A DNA stretch of 39,312 bases from Deltaproteobacteria bacterium (GTDB lineage Bacteria > Desulfobacterota > Desulfobaccia > Desulfobaccales > 0-14-0-80-60-11): the NCBI GenBank assembly GCA_003599195.1, contig QZIZ01000168.1, positions 1 through 39,312 on the forward strand, in the 5' to 3' direction. The notes beneath the pieces are model-generated. The model was given only the letters and a program-made list of their open reading frames with translations. It was not told the origin of the DNA and searched no databases. Shown one piece after another: positions 1 to 7,453 of the stretch (positions within the stretch are counted from its first letter, which is position 1; each line of letters begins with the position of its first letter). The position numbers and the translations under genes are program-made.

Positions 1-46
1 CTTGTGTTCGCCCCCGTACGTTCGGGGCGAACACAAGGTTCGCCCC
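1..46. repeat. REP-like palindrome, copy 1
   Basis: A perfect 14-nt inverted repeat (1-14 with 24-37) is followed by an overlapping 9-nt one (24-32 with 38-46), so two alternative hairpins are possible. The core GGCGAAC...GTTCGCC recurs at 2020-2071 and 37191-37242. Such palindromes are common between genes in this kind of genome. No coding function is seen. Confidence 0.75.
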
Positions 47-296
47 TACAAGAAAATATACCTTTGAGGGCGGATTGGTATTAGAAGCCCCAAGAGCCGC
101 GCCCATAATATTCTTGTAAAATTTAGAATTTTTGCTATTTTGCCCTTATGCACCTAATTTCTTTCAAATATGATCCCCATTTCGCAGCTAACCCATGGAT
201 AATTGCGATTTCATTATCCATAACCCCAAAAGACTCAACCCCCGAAGACATTAAACCAGGCGCCGCGTTCTAAACCGTATTCTTAGGAGGCGAACC
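47..296. other. AT-rich leader before the beta-propeller gene
   Basis: Between the palindrome and the first gene the sequence is AT-rich and has no convincing open frame. It presumably carries the promoter of the beta-propeller gene, but I see no clear -35/-10 pair. A strong ribosome binding site, AGGAGG, lies at 285-290, six bases before the ATG. Confidence 0.5.
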
Positions 297-1673
297 ATGG
301 CAATGTTGGAAGCGAAAGCGAATCCGAGCACACGCGGCCGCGCGTTGCTGCTGCTGGCCCTTTTCGCCCTGGGCCTGGCCTGCCTAGTCATGCCGGCCGC
401 GGCGGAAAGCGGGGTGGCCACCGCCTGGATCAGGACCTACAACGGCCCGGCAAATGGGTGGAACGAGGCCACGGCCATGGTCCTGGATTCCCAGGGGAAT
501 ATCTGTGTCACCGGATTTTCCCAGAGACGTGGAAAAGATTTTTATTGTGATTACCTCACCGTTAAGTTCAGTCCCAAGGGTAAGCGTCTTTGGTTGCGGC
601 GCTACCATGGGCCGCTAACCAATTGGAACAAAGGGAGTTCAACTGCTTACGCTATCGCCGTGGACGGCCAGGACAATGTCTATGTCACCGGATCGTCAAC
701 CGGGGGGGACTATGGCGGAGATTGCGCCACTATAAAATATAGCCCCGACGGAAAGGAACTCTGGGTACAACGGTATAGAAATGTCTCCCCAATTGCCGTC
801 GCCGTGGATCATCAGAACAATGCTTATGTCGCCGGAGAAGACTACACCACCATTAAGTACAGCCCTGACGGGCGGCAGCTCTGGGTCAAAAAGTATAACA
901 TTGACGAAAACTACCCGTGGGATAATGGCAACAAGGCCATGGCTTTGGATGCTCAAGGCAATGTTTACGTCACCGGCTCGGCAGGAGGGCCCGGGGTTCG
1001 AACCGGTTATCTCACCGTCAAGTATAGCAGCGACGGGGAGGAACTATGGCTTCGCCGTTACAGTGCGGGACCCGGTGTCGATTGGGCCAGGGCTATCGCC
1101 TTGGACGGGCAGGGCAACGTCTATATCACCGGAGAATCTGTAACCCGGTATTATGAGAAAACCAATTATCGGGATAGCACGTACTTGACCATTAAATATG
1201 ACGCCAACGGCCAACTCCTCTGGGCGCAGCATTTTGGAGGGGATGCAGGAACAAACCTCAATAACGCCATGGCCCTCGCCTTGGATGAACATGGCTATGT
1301 CCATGTTACCGGACAATTCGGTTATTATGGTTCAGAATATCAAACCATAAAATACACCCCCGACGGTCAACTTCTCTGGGTCAGTCGACACCTAGGCGGT
1401 TATGATGGAGCTAATGCGATCGCAGTGGACACCCTTGGAGGTGTTTATGTCTCTGGATCATTAGTAGGTAATTTCACCATCAAGTATAATCCCGAAGGGC
1501 AAGAAATATGGACGCGCCGATATAGGGGGCCGAGAAACAGCTGGGATCGCGCCAGCGCTATAGCAGTGGACCCACAGGGGAATGTCTATGTCATAGGAGA
1601 TTCAGATGGGCCAGGTTACAGCCGGGACTATGTAACCATCAAATACATCCAAACTCCGCGTACGGGGCGGTAG
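297..1673 (+). CDS. Exported SBBP-repeat beta-propeller protein
   Basis: This 458-residue protein begins with a signal peptide (hydrophobic core about residues 16-31, cleavage near AAA-ES at about 36). The rest is eight repeats of the form A-[IM]-A-[VL]-D-x-Q-G-N-V-Y-V-T-G followed by T-[IV]-K-Y-x-P-D-G-x-x-L-W-x-x-R-Y, typical of the SBBP (beta-propeller repeat) family. The last repeat lacks its LWxxRY strand, and an unpaired W-I-R-T-Y-N-G-P strand stands at the N-terminus. The ends can therefore close one ring of eight blades, the usual 'velcro' of propellers. No catalytic domain is fused to it, so it is probably a binding or scaffold protein outside the inner membrane. The start is supported by AGGAGG six bases upstream. 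Substrate unknown. Confidence 0.9.
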   Translation: MAMLEAKANPSTRGRALLLLALFALGLACLVMPAAAESGVATAWIRTYNGPANGWNEATAMVLDSQGNICVTGFSQRRGKDFYCDYLTVKFSPKGKRLWLRRYHGPLTNWNKGSSTAYAIAVDGQDNVYVTGSSTGGDYGGDCATIKYSPDGKELWVQRYRNVSPIAVAVDHQNNAYVAGEDYTTIKYSPDGRQLWVKKYNIDENYPWDNGNKAMALDAQGNVYVTGSAGGPGVRTGYLTVKYSSDGEELWLRRYSAGPGVDWARAIALDGQGNVYITGESVTRYYEKTNYRDSTYLTIKYDANGQLLWAQHFGGDAGTNLNNAMALALDEHGYVHVTGQFGYYGSEYQTIKYTPDGQLLWVSRHLGGYDGANAIAVDTLGGVYVSGSLVGNFTIKYNPEGQEIWTRRYRGPRNSWDRASAIAVDPQGNVYVIGDSDGPGYSRDYVTIKYIQTPRTGR

Positions 1674-1699
1674 GTCTTTCCAGGAAGGAACTTCGCACC

Positions 1700-1996
1700 T
1701 TACTGCTCTTCTTCCTCAAGTTCCCGCAGGCGGCGTTCGGCGTCTTTCTGGCGCTTGATGGCGTCCTCCTGGCGCTTATCGGCCGCTGGGCGGCGCACGC
1801 CGGGATACTGTTTTTTCTCCTTCTGGTCGAGATATTCCCATTCCTCCTGCCGCTTCTGCTGTAGCTCTTGATACTGCTTATCCGTCATCGGCGGCGCTTG
1901 GCTTTGAGCCAGGACCTGGCTCGCAAACCGGAGATTGCCGGGGGTTGCCAATGAGCCTGCCAGGAGCATAGCCACCAATCCCATGATCTTTTTCAT
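1700..1996 (-). CDS. Small exported, highly charged protein
   Basis: This 98-residue protein starts MKKIMGLVAMLLAGSLA and has a signal peptide likely cut after V-L-A at about residue 30. The mature part is almost entirely Gln, Glu, Lys and Arg and should form one long alpha-helix or coiled coil (for example KRQKDAERRLRELEEEEQ at the end). AGGAGGGG stands just before the ATG. It faces the beta-propeller gene tail to tail with 26 bases between. No family was recognised. A periplasmic structural or chaperone-like role is possible but not shown. Confidence 0.75.
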   Translation of the reverse strand: MKKIMGLVAMLLAGSLATPGNLRFASQVLAQSQAPPMTDKQYQELQQKRQEEWEYLDQKEKKQYPGVRRPAADKRQEDAIKRQKDAERRLRELEEEEQ

Positions 1997-2019
1997 CTGC
2001 CCCTCCTATTCAAAACGTA

Positions 2020-2071
2020 GGGGCGAACCTCATGTTCGCCCAATCACTCCACGGCGAACCCAAGGTTCGCC
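2020..2071. repeat. REP-like palindromes, copy 2 (two hairpins)
   Basis: Two hairpins lie side by side: GGGCGAAC at 2021-2028 pairs with 2034-2041 across a 5-nt loop, and GGCGAAC at 2053-2059 pairs with 2065-2071, also with a 5-nt loop. Same core as at positions 1-46 and 37191-37242. Confidence 0.75.
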
Positions 2072-2116
2072 CCCTGGGGGAAAATATACCATGATGACGA
2101 CTTGATATCAGTCGTG

Positions 2117-2167
2117 CCGAAGCGGAGCTTCGGGAACAAGTGCGTTCCCAAGCGAAGCTTGGGAACG
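2117..2167. repeat. Two perfect short hairpins of a second palindrome type
   Basis: CCGAAGC (2117-2123) pairs with GCTTCGG (2127-2133) across 3 nt. CGTTCCCAAGC (2143-2153) pairs with GCTTGGGAACG (2157-2167), an 11-bp stem with a GAA loop. These belong to a different palindrome family from the GGCGAAC type. They lie between the exported protein gene and the rhodanese gene and run directly into a heptamer tract. Confidence 0.7.
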
Positions 2168-2171
2168 AGAT

Positions 2172-2254
2172 AACAGGCAACAGGCAACTGAACACCGAAC
2201 ACCGACCACCGACCACTGACCACTGGCCACTGGCCACTGGCTACTGGCCACTGC
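2172..2254. repeat. Heptamer tract: twelve consecutive drifting 7-nt units
   Basis: Read as 7-nt units this is AACAGGC twice, AACTGAA, CACCGAA, CACCGAC twice, CACTGAC, CACTGGC three times, TACTGGC, CACTGCT. The period never breaks while the unit changes stepwise by one or a few bases. The tract covers the last codons of the rhodanese-ferritin gene, which ends at 2241. Confidence 0.9.
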
Positions 2255-3095
2255 TTTCTGCCGCCTTCTCCTCCCACAGCTTCGCCAGCCTGGCCAGGTG
2301 CCCTTTCTCCTCCTGGGCCAGGGTGTAGAGGACTTCCTTGGCTTGGGCGTGGCTGAGTTTCTGGGCGAAGCGGAGGTAGAGGTCCAAAGCCTGGGTCTCC
2401 AGCATCAGGGCCAGTTCCAGCATGCCCGCCAGAGTTTGCATCTGGTCCGCGTTTTCCTTTAGAAACTCCTGGGGTTTGAAGCCTCCTTCCATCATCTCCG
2501 GTTCCCGCTCCGCCGTTAAGGCAGGCAAATCCTTGCCGGAAGGCTCCAGTTGCCGGTAGAAGGCGGTCAGCTTCTCTTCGTGCAACTCCTCATAATGGGC
2601 CAGTTGCCTGCAGAGCGCGGCCAGATCCGCGTCCTTGCTCCGCGCGGCCACGGTTTCATGAAAGGTTTGCAGCCCCTTTTCCATGGCGTAGGCCAAAACC
2701 GCCACTTCCCGGGGGGATTCATCGCCGCGGATCAAATCCAGGTTGAGCTCCCGGGGGCCGCTGGCCTTTTGGCCCTGGTAGGCCTTGATGCCGCCGGCGA
2801 GATTGTAGACCTCCTTGAAGCCCAGCCCCGACAGAAACTGGGCCGCCACCCGGCTGCGGCCGCCGATGGCGCAGTGGACCAGGGTGGGTTTTTCCGGGTC
2901 CAGGGTCCGGTATTGGTCGTTGAGGCTGGGGAGCGGCATGAGGGTGGCGCCGGGAATGTGCTCTTCCTCGTACTCCCAGGGCTGGCGCACGTCCAGGAGA
3001 GTGTAAGCGTCTTCCGCATGGGAGGCCAGGTAATTCCGGGCCTCCTCCGCGTCCATGGATTCCACGGGGGTGAACAGCTTTCGCAACTGAATCAT
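2241..3095 (-). CDS. Rhodanese / ferritin-like di-iron fusion protein
   Basis: The 284-residue protein has two parts. Residues about 15-110 are a rhodanese domain with the active-site loop H-C-A-I-G-G-R-S; Cys75 would carry the persulfide. Residues about 128-275 are a ferritin/rubrerythrin-like four-helix bundle with likely di-iron ligands Glu139, the E-E-L-H group (169-172), Glu233 and the E-E-K-G-H group (262-266). There is no rubredoxin domain. Such fusions occur in anaerobes and suggest sulfur transfer linked to peroxide or oxygen defence, which fits the peroxiredoxin nearby; the actual reaction is unknown. The start keeps the family-like opening MIQLRKLFTPVESMD, though no Shine-Dalgarno sequence is obvious. 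The C-terminus runs into a heptamer repeat tract. Confidence 0.85.
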   Translation of the reverse strand: MIQLRKLFTPVESMDAEEARNYLASHAEDAYTLLDVRQPWEYEEEHIPGATLMPLPSLNDQYRTLDPEKPTLVHCAIGGRSRVAAQFLSGLGFKEVYNLAGGIKAYQGQKASGPRELNLDLIRGDESPREVAVLAYAMEKGLQTFHETVAARSKDADLAALCRQLAHYEELHEEKLTAFYRQLEPSGKDLPALTAEREPEMMEGGFKPQEFLKENADQMQTLAGMLELALMLETQALDLYLRFAQKLSHAQAKEVLYTLAQEEKGHLARLAKLWEEKAAESSGQ

Positions 3096-3110
3096 AGAAT
3101 GCCGTTTCTC

Positions 3111-3138
3111 GTTTTAAGTTTTTAGTTTTTGGTTTTTG
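3111..3138. repeat. Heptamer tract GTTTTTG type
   Basis: Four 7-nt units in a row: GTTTTAA, GTTTTTA, GTTTTTG, GTTTTTG. It lies just upstream of the rhodanese-ferritin gene. Confidence 0.75.
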
Positions 3139-3193
3139 GCACCCCCTGTCGAGCGGGGGGAGAGGGAGTAATTAACAGGCATATCTTGTTTTT

Positions 3194-3218
3194 TACTGGC
3201 CACTGGCCACTGACCACT
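3194..3218. repeat. Heptamer tract CACTGGC type
   Basis: Units TACTGGC, CACTGGC, CACTGAC and a partial CACT, the same family and orientation as the end of the tract at 2172-2254. Confidence 0.75.
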
Positions 3219-3259
3219 TTTCCAGGCAGCCCCCTGAAAAACAGGCATCAATTGTCATT

Positions 3260-3493
3260 CTAAGGACCTTCATCCCCCTCACAGGCCGCCTCTCCCCTTG
3301 AAGTGAGGCGGTAGCGGTCCTCCTCCTTCTCCACGTGCCCGGCCCGGATAAATTCCCGCATGGCCGCGCGCACCACGAAGAGGTCCAAACCGGTTTCCCG
3401 GGCGACCTCCTCCGGGGTGGCGGGGGTATGCACCGCCAAAAGGATCAACTCCCCGGAGCGGGACAGGGTGCCGTCGGGCTGGATGCAGGCCAT
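3260..3493 (-). CDS. Small winged-helix-like protein
   Basis: This 77-residue protein looks like a single winged helix-turn-helix: helices around T-P-E-E-V-A-R-E-T-G-L and L-F-V-V-R-A-A-M-R-E-F, then a wing A-G-H-V-E-K-E-E-D-R-Y-R-L-T and a final T-S-R-G-E. It may be a small transcription factor, perhaps for the neighbouring rhodanese or peroxiredoxin genes, but no operator could be identified. The ATG lacks a clear ribosome binding site and sits next to a CGCTTTT heptamer tract. The fold assignment rests on pattern only. Confidence 0.6.
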   Translation of the reverse strand: MACIQPDGTLSRSGELILLAVHTPATPEEVARETGLDLFVVRAAMREFIRAGHVEKEEDRYRLTSRGEAACEGDEGP

Positions 3494-3500
3494 GGTTGAC

Positions 3501-3530
3501 CGCTTTTCGCTTTTTGCTTTTTGCTTTTCG
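3501..3530. repeat. Heptamer tract CGCTTTT/TGCTTTT type
   Basis: Units CGCTTTT twice, TGCTTTT twice, then CG. It lies between the winged-helix gene and the peroxiredoxin gene. Related units recur at 11983-12012 and 20420-20447. Confidence 0.8.
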
Positions 3531-3580
3531 TTAAACGAATACGAAGCATAAGACCGTTCCCTTTAAAAGCGAACCTGGTA

Positions 3581-4234
3581 TTACAGCTTTTTCTTGCAGA
3601 AATACCAGTCCTTGCAGTCCAGGCCCTGCCCCAGGCGCTGGTCCGCGGCTTCCATGGTCTTGGGCGGCGGCATGATCACCTGGTCCCCGGGCTGCCAGTT
3701 GGCCGGGGTGGCCACCCCGTTCTGATCCGTGGTCTGGAGGGCCTTGACCAGCCGGAGAATCTCCTGCATATTGCGGCCGGTGGTCAGGGGATAGTAGATC
3801 ATGGCCCGGAGCACGCCCTTGGGGTCGATGACGAAGACGCACCGGGAGGTTTCGGTCTTGCTCTCGCCGGGCATGATCATGCCGTAGAGGCCTGCCACTT
3901 TCCGGTCGGAATCGGCGATGACCGGGAAGGGAATCTTTACCCCGAATTTCTCCTCGATGTTGCGCAGCCAGGCGATGTGCGCGGTGACGCTGTCCACGCT
4001 GAGGCCCAACAGGTCCACGCCCAGGTCCTTAAGGGACTGGTGGATTTCCTGGAAGGCCAGAAATTCCGTGGTGCACACCGGGGTGAAATCCGCGGGGTGG
4101 GAAAACAGGATCAGCCAGCGGTCCCGGAAATCCTCCAGGGCCAGGCGGCCCCAGGTGGTGTCCGCCTCAAAGGCCGGGGCGGGATCGTTAATGCGGGGCA
4201 AAGGGTGGATGTCAAACCTTTCTTTTTCGTCCAT
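3581..4234 (-). CDS. Peroxiredoxin, Prx6 / archaeal-type
   Basis: A 217-residue thiol peroxidase that would reduce H2O2 and organic hydroperoxides in the cytoplasm. The active-site motif H-P-A-D-F-T-P-V-C-T-T-E is clear, with peroxidatic Cys54 (counted from the ATG used here). The long C-terminal dimerisation arm ends with two further cysteines six residues apart (D-C-K-D-W-Y-F-C), as in archaeal Prx6-type enzymes where they can act as resolving cysteines. The ATG at 4234 has a GGGGG stretch about seven bases upstream, so I prefer it to the in-frame TTG at 4240. With the rhodanese-ferritin gene it suggests a local oxidative-stress group, although the genes are separated by repeats. Confidence 0.92.
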   Translation of the reverse strand: MDEKERFDIHPLPRINDPAPAFEADTTWGRLALEDFRDRWLILFSHPADFTPVCTTEFLAFQEIHQSLKDLGVDLLGLSVDSVTAHIAWLRNIEEKFGVKIPFPVIADSDRKVAGLYGMIMPGESKTETSRCVFVIDPKGVLRAMIYYPLTTGRNMQEILRLVKALQTTDQNGVATPANWQPGDQVIMPPPKTMEAADQRLGQGLDCKDWYFCKKKL

Positions 4235-4251
4235 AATCAACCCCCTTTGTT

Positions 4252-4282
4252 AGCTGTCAGCTTTCAACTATCAGCCATCAGC
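4252..4282. repeat. Heptamer tract AGCTGTC type, left arm
   Basis: Units AGCTGTC, AGCTTTC, AACTATC, AGCCATC, AGC. It is roughly the reverse complement of 4662-4695, so the two could pair across about 380 nt. Confidence 0.8.
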
Positions 4283-4443
4283 AAAAGAATTTGGTCTGAT
4301 GGTTAAGATAAGTTCTGATGCAGCCAATTGTAGGGGGTTAATACTTTTTTCATTCAATTATTGCCTTAGCTCCAGTTTCAAGCATCCGAGAGGGCAGATA
4401 AACCCGAAATCTACCAAATACTTAAAATATTCGGCCGCTTAAG

Positions 4444-4556
4444 TCCCCCATCCCTTGAGGGGAGGGGGTTAGGGGGAGGGTGGCGACTTTTAGGCCAGGA
4501 AGGTCCCAAAGACGCCACCCCCACCCCGACCCTCCCCCCTCGAAGGGGGAGGGGGT
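4444..4556. repeat. G/C-rich imperfect inverted repeat
   Basis: The left arm (about 4444-4485) is G-rich and ends GGGTGGCG. The right arm (about 4512-4556) is its imperfect reverse complement, beginning CGCCACCC. Each arm holds its own small palindrome of the CCCTTGAGGGG kind. Elements of this look are scattered in many proteobacterial genomes; function unknown. Confidence 0.65.
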
Positions 4557-4661
4557 TCTTTGCTACAGATTCATTAAAGTTAAAAAACTTTTTCTATTTT
4601 CCGGAGTTAAGGAAATACATCGTTTTTTGAACCGATGGCTGACCACTGATAGCTTCCTTTG

Positions 4662-4695
4662 AAAGCTGAAAGCTGACCGCTGATAGCTGACAGCT
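4662..4695. repeat. Heptamer tract AAAGCTG type, right arm
   Basis: Units AAAGCTG twice, ACCGCTG, ATAGCTG, ACAGCTT. It ends a few bases beyond the stop codon of the acyl-CoA synthetase gene and is the inverted partner of 4252-4282. Confidence 0.8.
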
Positions 4696-4700
4696 TAAGT

Positions 4701-6821
4701 TCAACCGACAAATATCCTCGCGTCCACCACCGCCGCGCCCTGACCCTGGGCATGGACCATGAGGGGGTTGATGTCCAGTTCCCGGATTTCCGGGAAGTCC
4801 AGGGCCAACTGCGACAGGCGCTCCAGGCACTCGGCGATGATATCCAGGTCCCGGGGCGGCTCGCCCCGGTAGCCGCTCAAGAGCGGAAAGGCCTTGAGGT
4901 CCTGGACCATGGTCCTGGCCCATTCTTCGGAGATGGGAGCCACGGAAAACATCACGTCCTTGAAGATCTCCACCAGGGTGCCCCCCAGGCCGATCATCAG
5001 CAGGGGTCCGAACAGGGGGTCCCGGGTCATGCCCAGGATCATCTCCGTGCCCGGGGCCGCCATCTTCTGCACCAAAACCCCGGCCAGCGCGGCCTGGGGC
5101 CGGAGTTTCCGGGCATCGGCCAGGACCTGGTCGTAGGCCCGGCGCACCTCGCCGGCTGTGTGGAGATGGGTCTTTACTCCCCCCACTTCGAATTTATGAA
5201 CTATGTCCGGGGAGATGATTTTCACGGCCACGGGGTAACCGAACTCCTCCGCGGCCTGGACCGCGTCCACCGCAGCCCGAACCCAGCGATGCGGCAATAC
5301 CGGGAATCCATAGGCCTGGAAGATGCGGTGGGCTTCCGGCTCCAGGACGAACCGCCGCCCTTCTTTTTTGGCCCCCGCCAGAACTTGCGCCACCTTCTCC
5401 CGGTCCACGTCGGCGAAGGTCTTGACCTGATATAAGGGCCGGGAGAGATTCCGGGCGTAGCGGGCCATGGCCGCCAGGGTCCGGACCGCTTCCTCCGGAA
5501 AGTGGTAATGGGGGAGCCTTCCCTGGGAGAGGATGGTCAGGGTCTCCTCAATCTCCCCCAGGGCCATCTGGCAGACCAGGGTGGGCTTTTGATGCCCCGA
5601 GGCCACCCGGCTGACGGCCGCGGCAATGGCGGCCAGGTTGGTCATCAACTGGGGGGTGGAGATGACGATGGCCCCATCGACTTGCGCATCGGCCAGCGCG
5701 CCGTCCAGGGCCGCGGCGTAACACTCCTCACCCGCGTCCCCCAGGACATCCACCGGGTTGTGGATATTGGCTGCGGGGGGCAGGACCTCCCGGAACCGCG
5801 CCAAGGTCTTTTCTTCGAAATCAGCCATGGCCAGGCCATAGCGCTCCGCCGCATCCGTGGCCATAATCCCCAGCCCCCCGGCATTGGTGACAATGGCGGT
5901 CCGGTTCCCTTTGGGCAGCGGTTGGGTGGCAAAGGCCAGGGCGTAATCGAAGAGCTCTTCCAGGGATTCCACCCGCATAACCCCGCATTGGGCGAAGAGG
6001 GCGTCATAAGCCGCGTCCGACCCTGCCAGGGCCCCGGTGTGGGAGGACGCGGCCTTGGCCCCGGCTGCGGTGCGGCCCGACTTGATGGCCAGGATGGGTT
6101 TCCGGGGGGAACTGCTTTCGGCCAGTTGAAAGAACCTGCCCGGGTCGGCCAGGTCCTCCAGGTACAGGAGGATGACGTCCGTTAAGGGGTCTTCGTGAAG
6201 GTAGGCCAAAAAATCGTTCTCATTCAAATCCGCCTTGTTGCCCACGGACACGAACTTGGAAAGCCCGATCTTCTCCGATTGGGCGTACTCCAGGGCCGCC
6301 ACGCCCACCGCGCCGCTCTGGGAGACCAGGGCGATGTTCCCGGAAGAGGGCATCAACCGGGAAAAACTGGCGTTCAGGGAAACCGAAGGATCGGTATTGA
6401 TAATCCCCAGGCAGTTAGGGCCGAGCAGGGGAATGCCGCTTCCTCGGGCGGCGTTTAAGACCTCGGCTTCCCTTTTGATCCCTTCTCCCCCCAACTCCTT
6501 GAAACCCGCGGTGATGACAATGGCGCCCTTAATCCCTTTTTGCCCGCACTCCTGGAGCACCTGGGCCACCGAGAAGCTGGGGACGATAATCACCGCCAGA
6601 TCCACGGGGTCCGGGATCTCCAAAACCGAAGGGTAGGCCCTCACCCCCATGATGGACCGGGCCTTGGCGTTCACCGGATAAACCACCCCGGTATAGCCGT
6701 AGCGCAGCACGTTGCTGAAGACCGCCCGGCCTACGCTCTCCGGGCGGATGGAAGCTCCGATCACCGCCACCGATTGGGGGGCAAAGATACTGTGCAGCTG
6801 GGAATTGGGGAGATCGCCCAT
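4701..6821 (-). CDS. Acetate/acyl-CoA synthetase, ADP-forming (fused subunits)
   Basis: This 706-residue enzyme would interconvert acyl-CoA + ADP + Pi and free acid + CoA + ATP, making ATP by substrate-level phosphorylation. Domains in order: an N-terminal CoA-binding Rossmann domain (I-F-A-P-Q-S-V-A-V-I-G-A-S), two succinyl-CoA-ligase-like domains with the phosphorylated histidine in A-S-S-H-T-G-A-L-A-G (His261), and a C-terminal ATP-grasp domain (about 480-700) with V-A-V-K-I-I-S-P-D-I-V-H-K. This is the single-chain (alpha-beta) arrangement, normal length. AAGGCGG upstream of the ATG supports the start. A copy of the CTCACGCAAAG repeat begins 31 bases upstream of the start. The acid used is not fixed by sequence; acetate is only the commonest in the family. 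Confidence 0.92.
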   Translation of the reverse strand: MGDLPNSQLHSIFAPQSVAVIGASIRPESVGRAVFSNVLRYGYTGVVYPVNAKARSIMGVRAYPSVLEIPDPVDLAVIIVPSFSVAQVLQECGQKGIKGAIVITAGFKELGGEGIKREAEVLNAARGSGIPLLGPNCLGIINTDPSVSLNASFSRLMPSSGNIALVSQSGAVGVAALEYAQSEKIGLSKFVSVGNKADLNENDFLAYLHEDPLTDVILLYLEDLADPGRFFQLAESSSPRKPILAIKSGRTAAGAKAASSHTGALAGSDAAYDALFAQCGVMRVESLEELFDYALAFATQPLPKGNRTAIVTNAGGLGIMATDAAERYGLAMADFEEKTLARFREVLPPAANIHNPVDVLGDAGEECYAAALDGALADAQVDGAIVISTPQLMTNLAAIAAAVSRVASGHQKPTLVCQMALGEIEETLTILSQGRLPHYHFPEEAVRTLAAMARYARNLSRPLYQVKTFADVDREKVAQVLAGAKKEGRRFVLEPEAHRIFQAYGFPVLPHRWVRAAVDAVQAAEEFGYPVAVKIISPDIVHKFEVGGVKTHLHTAGEVRRAYDQVLADARKLRPQAALAGVLVQKMAAPGTEMILGMTRDPLFGPLLMIGLGGTLVEIFKDVMFSVAPISEEWARTMVQDLKAFPLLSGYRGEPPRDLDIIAECLERLSQLALDFPEIRELDINPLMVHAQGQGAAVVDARIFVG

Positions 6822-6851
6822 GGTTACCGCCTTTCTATTTCGAAAAGATGG

Positions 6852-6890
6852 GCCTCACGCAAAGACGCCAAGGCGCAAAGCAAGACGCAA
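6852..6890. repeat. 39-nt inverted repeat, left arm
   Basis: This arm is an exact 39/39 reverse complement of 8138-8176. It is built of units near 8 nt (CACGCAAA, GACGCCAA, GGCGCAAA). A nearly identical direct copy (two differences in 38) is found at 11002-11039. Confidence 0.92.
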
Positions 6891-7053
6891 ATATATCGTA
6901 GGGTGCGTTCTACGCACCAGAACAACCCGTTCCCCCGCCATCATCTCAAACCCTTATCTACCCTAACACTTACCGATTCCCTAGCGGCAAATATTTTCCC
7001 GGTAGGCAAGCTTTTCCACCGCAGATGAGGAAAATTTTGCTGCCTTCGAGTCC
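6891..7053. repeat. Non-coding stretch with a small GGTGCGT palindrome
   Basis: GGTGCGT at 6902-6908 pairs with ACGCACC at 6912-6918 across TCT, a palindrome type widespread in bacterial intergenic DNA. The rest up to the sigma-54 promoter region shows no gene and no other recognisable signal. Confidence 0.6.
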
Positions 7054-7055
7054 AA

Positions 7056-7091
7056 GTTAATAATTTTAAAGATTAATTTAACATTATTAAC
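7056..7091 (+). promoter_or_regulatory. Inverted repeat, possible activator site
   Basis: GTTAATAAT (7056-7064) and ATTATTAAC (7083-7091) are perfect inverted repeats 18 nt apart in AT-rich DNA, 20 nt upstream of the sigma-54 promoter. They resemble a binding site for an enhancer-binding activator. The core AATAAT/ATTATT also appears in the inverted repeat before the second amt gene. Confidence 0.45.
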
Positions 7092-7110
7092 AAGTTGACT
7101 AACTTAGACC

Positions 7111-7126
7111 TGGCATATCTTTTGCG
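7111..7126 (+). promoter_or_regulatory. Sigma-54 promoter of the EF-hand gene
   Basis: TGGCATATCTTTTGCG matches the sigma-54 consensus TGGCAC-N5-TTGC with the required 10 nt between GG and GC. Transcription should begin near 7136, leaving a leader of roughly 320 nt before the EF-hand gene. Confidence 0.7.
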
Positions 7127-7135
7127 TTCTTTAAG

Positions 7136-7453
7136 TACGTAATTTTCTTCACGTTTCATTTGGCCGTCCAATAACCTCTCGATTGAACTAAGCAACTCTT
7201 TACAGCATTTTTTTCTTTCTGGAATCCGGGGGATGCCGGGAGCGCCCCTTTTGGCGGCGAAGAATAATCCCAGCCAAACCGTCCATAAGATGGGGGTCTC
7301 TGGGACCCAAGTCAATATCTGCCAACCGGTTCCAGGTTTGGGGCTGGGGAAAGACGAAAGGGGGGTGGCGCCGGGAGCCGGGCAATAGAAACCCGCGGCA
7401 AAAGGGAAGGAAGTTGCACTTCCGGGAATCAGGCAAACAAGAAGGAGAGGGTC
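7136..7453 (+). promoter_or_regulatory. Long structured leader of the EF-hand gene
   Basis: About 320 nt separate the predicted transcription start from the EF-hand ATG. The stretch is G-rich and full of short complementary segments, such as GGGTC/GACCC around 7294-7310 and the perfect GGAAGT-TGC-ACTTCC near 7408-7422. I could not match it to a known riboswitch; the c-di-GMP-I core ACGCAAAGCC is absent. It could be a regulatory RNA element or an ordinary long leader. Confidence 0.4.

Larger units (their letters stand above)
4235..4700. other. 466-nt gap filled with three repeat types
   Basis: No plausible gene is seen here. From left to right the gap holds a heptamer tract (4252-4282), AT-rich sequence with no recognisable signal, a G/C-rich inverted repeat (4444-4556), more AT-rich sequence, and a second heptamer tract (4662-4695) that is the inverted partner of the first. 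Confidence 0.7.

Noticed and set aside
2172-2254. Tandem heptamers as a CRISPR array
   Set aside because: Units are only 7 nt with no spacers, and no cas genes are present.
2010-2328. Several 60-77-codon frames between the small exported protein and the rhodanese gene
   Set aside because: They consist of palindromes and heptamer repeats; products are repeats of the type A-S-G-Q-W-S-V-V with no family.
5502-6185. 227-codon plus-strand frame inside the acyl-CoA synthetase gene
   Set aside because: Antisense shadow of a well-conserved enzyme; no domain or start signal.
7250-7440. Possible c-di-GMP (GEMM) riboswitch in the EF-hand leader
   Set aside because: Some segments look similar (GCCAAACC, GAAAGG), but the conserved ACGCAAAGCC core is missing and the stems do not line up.
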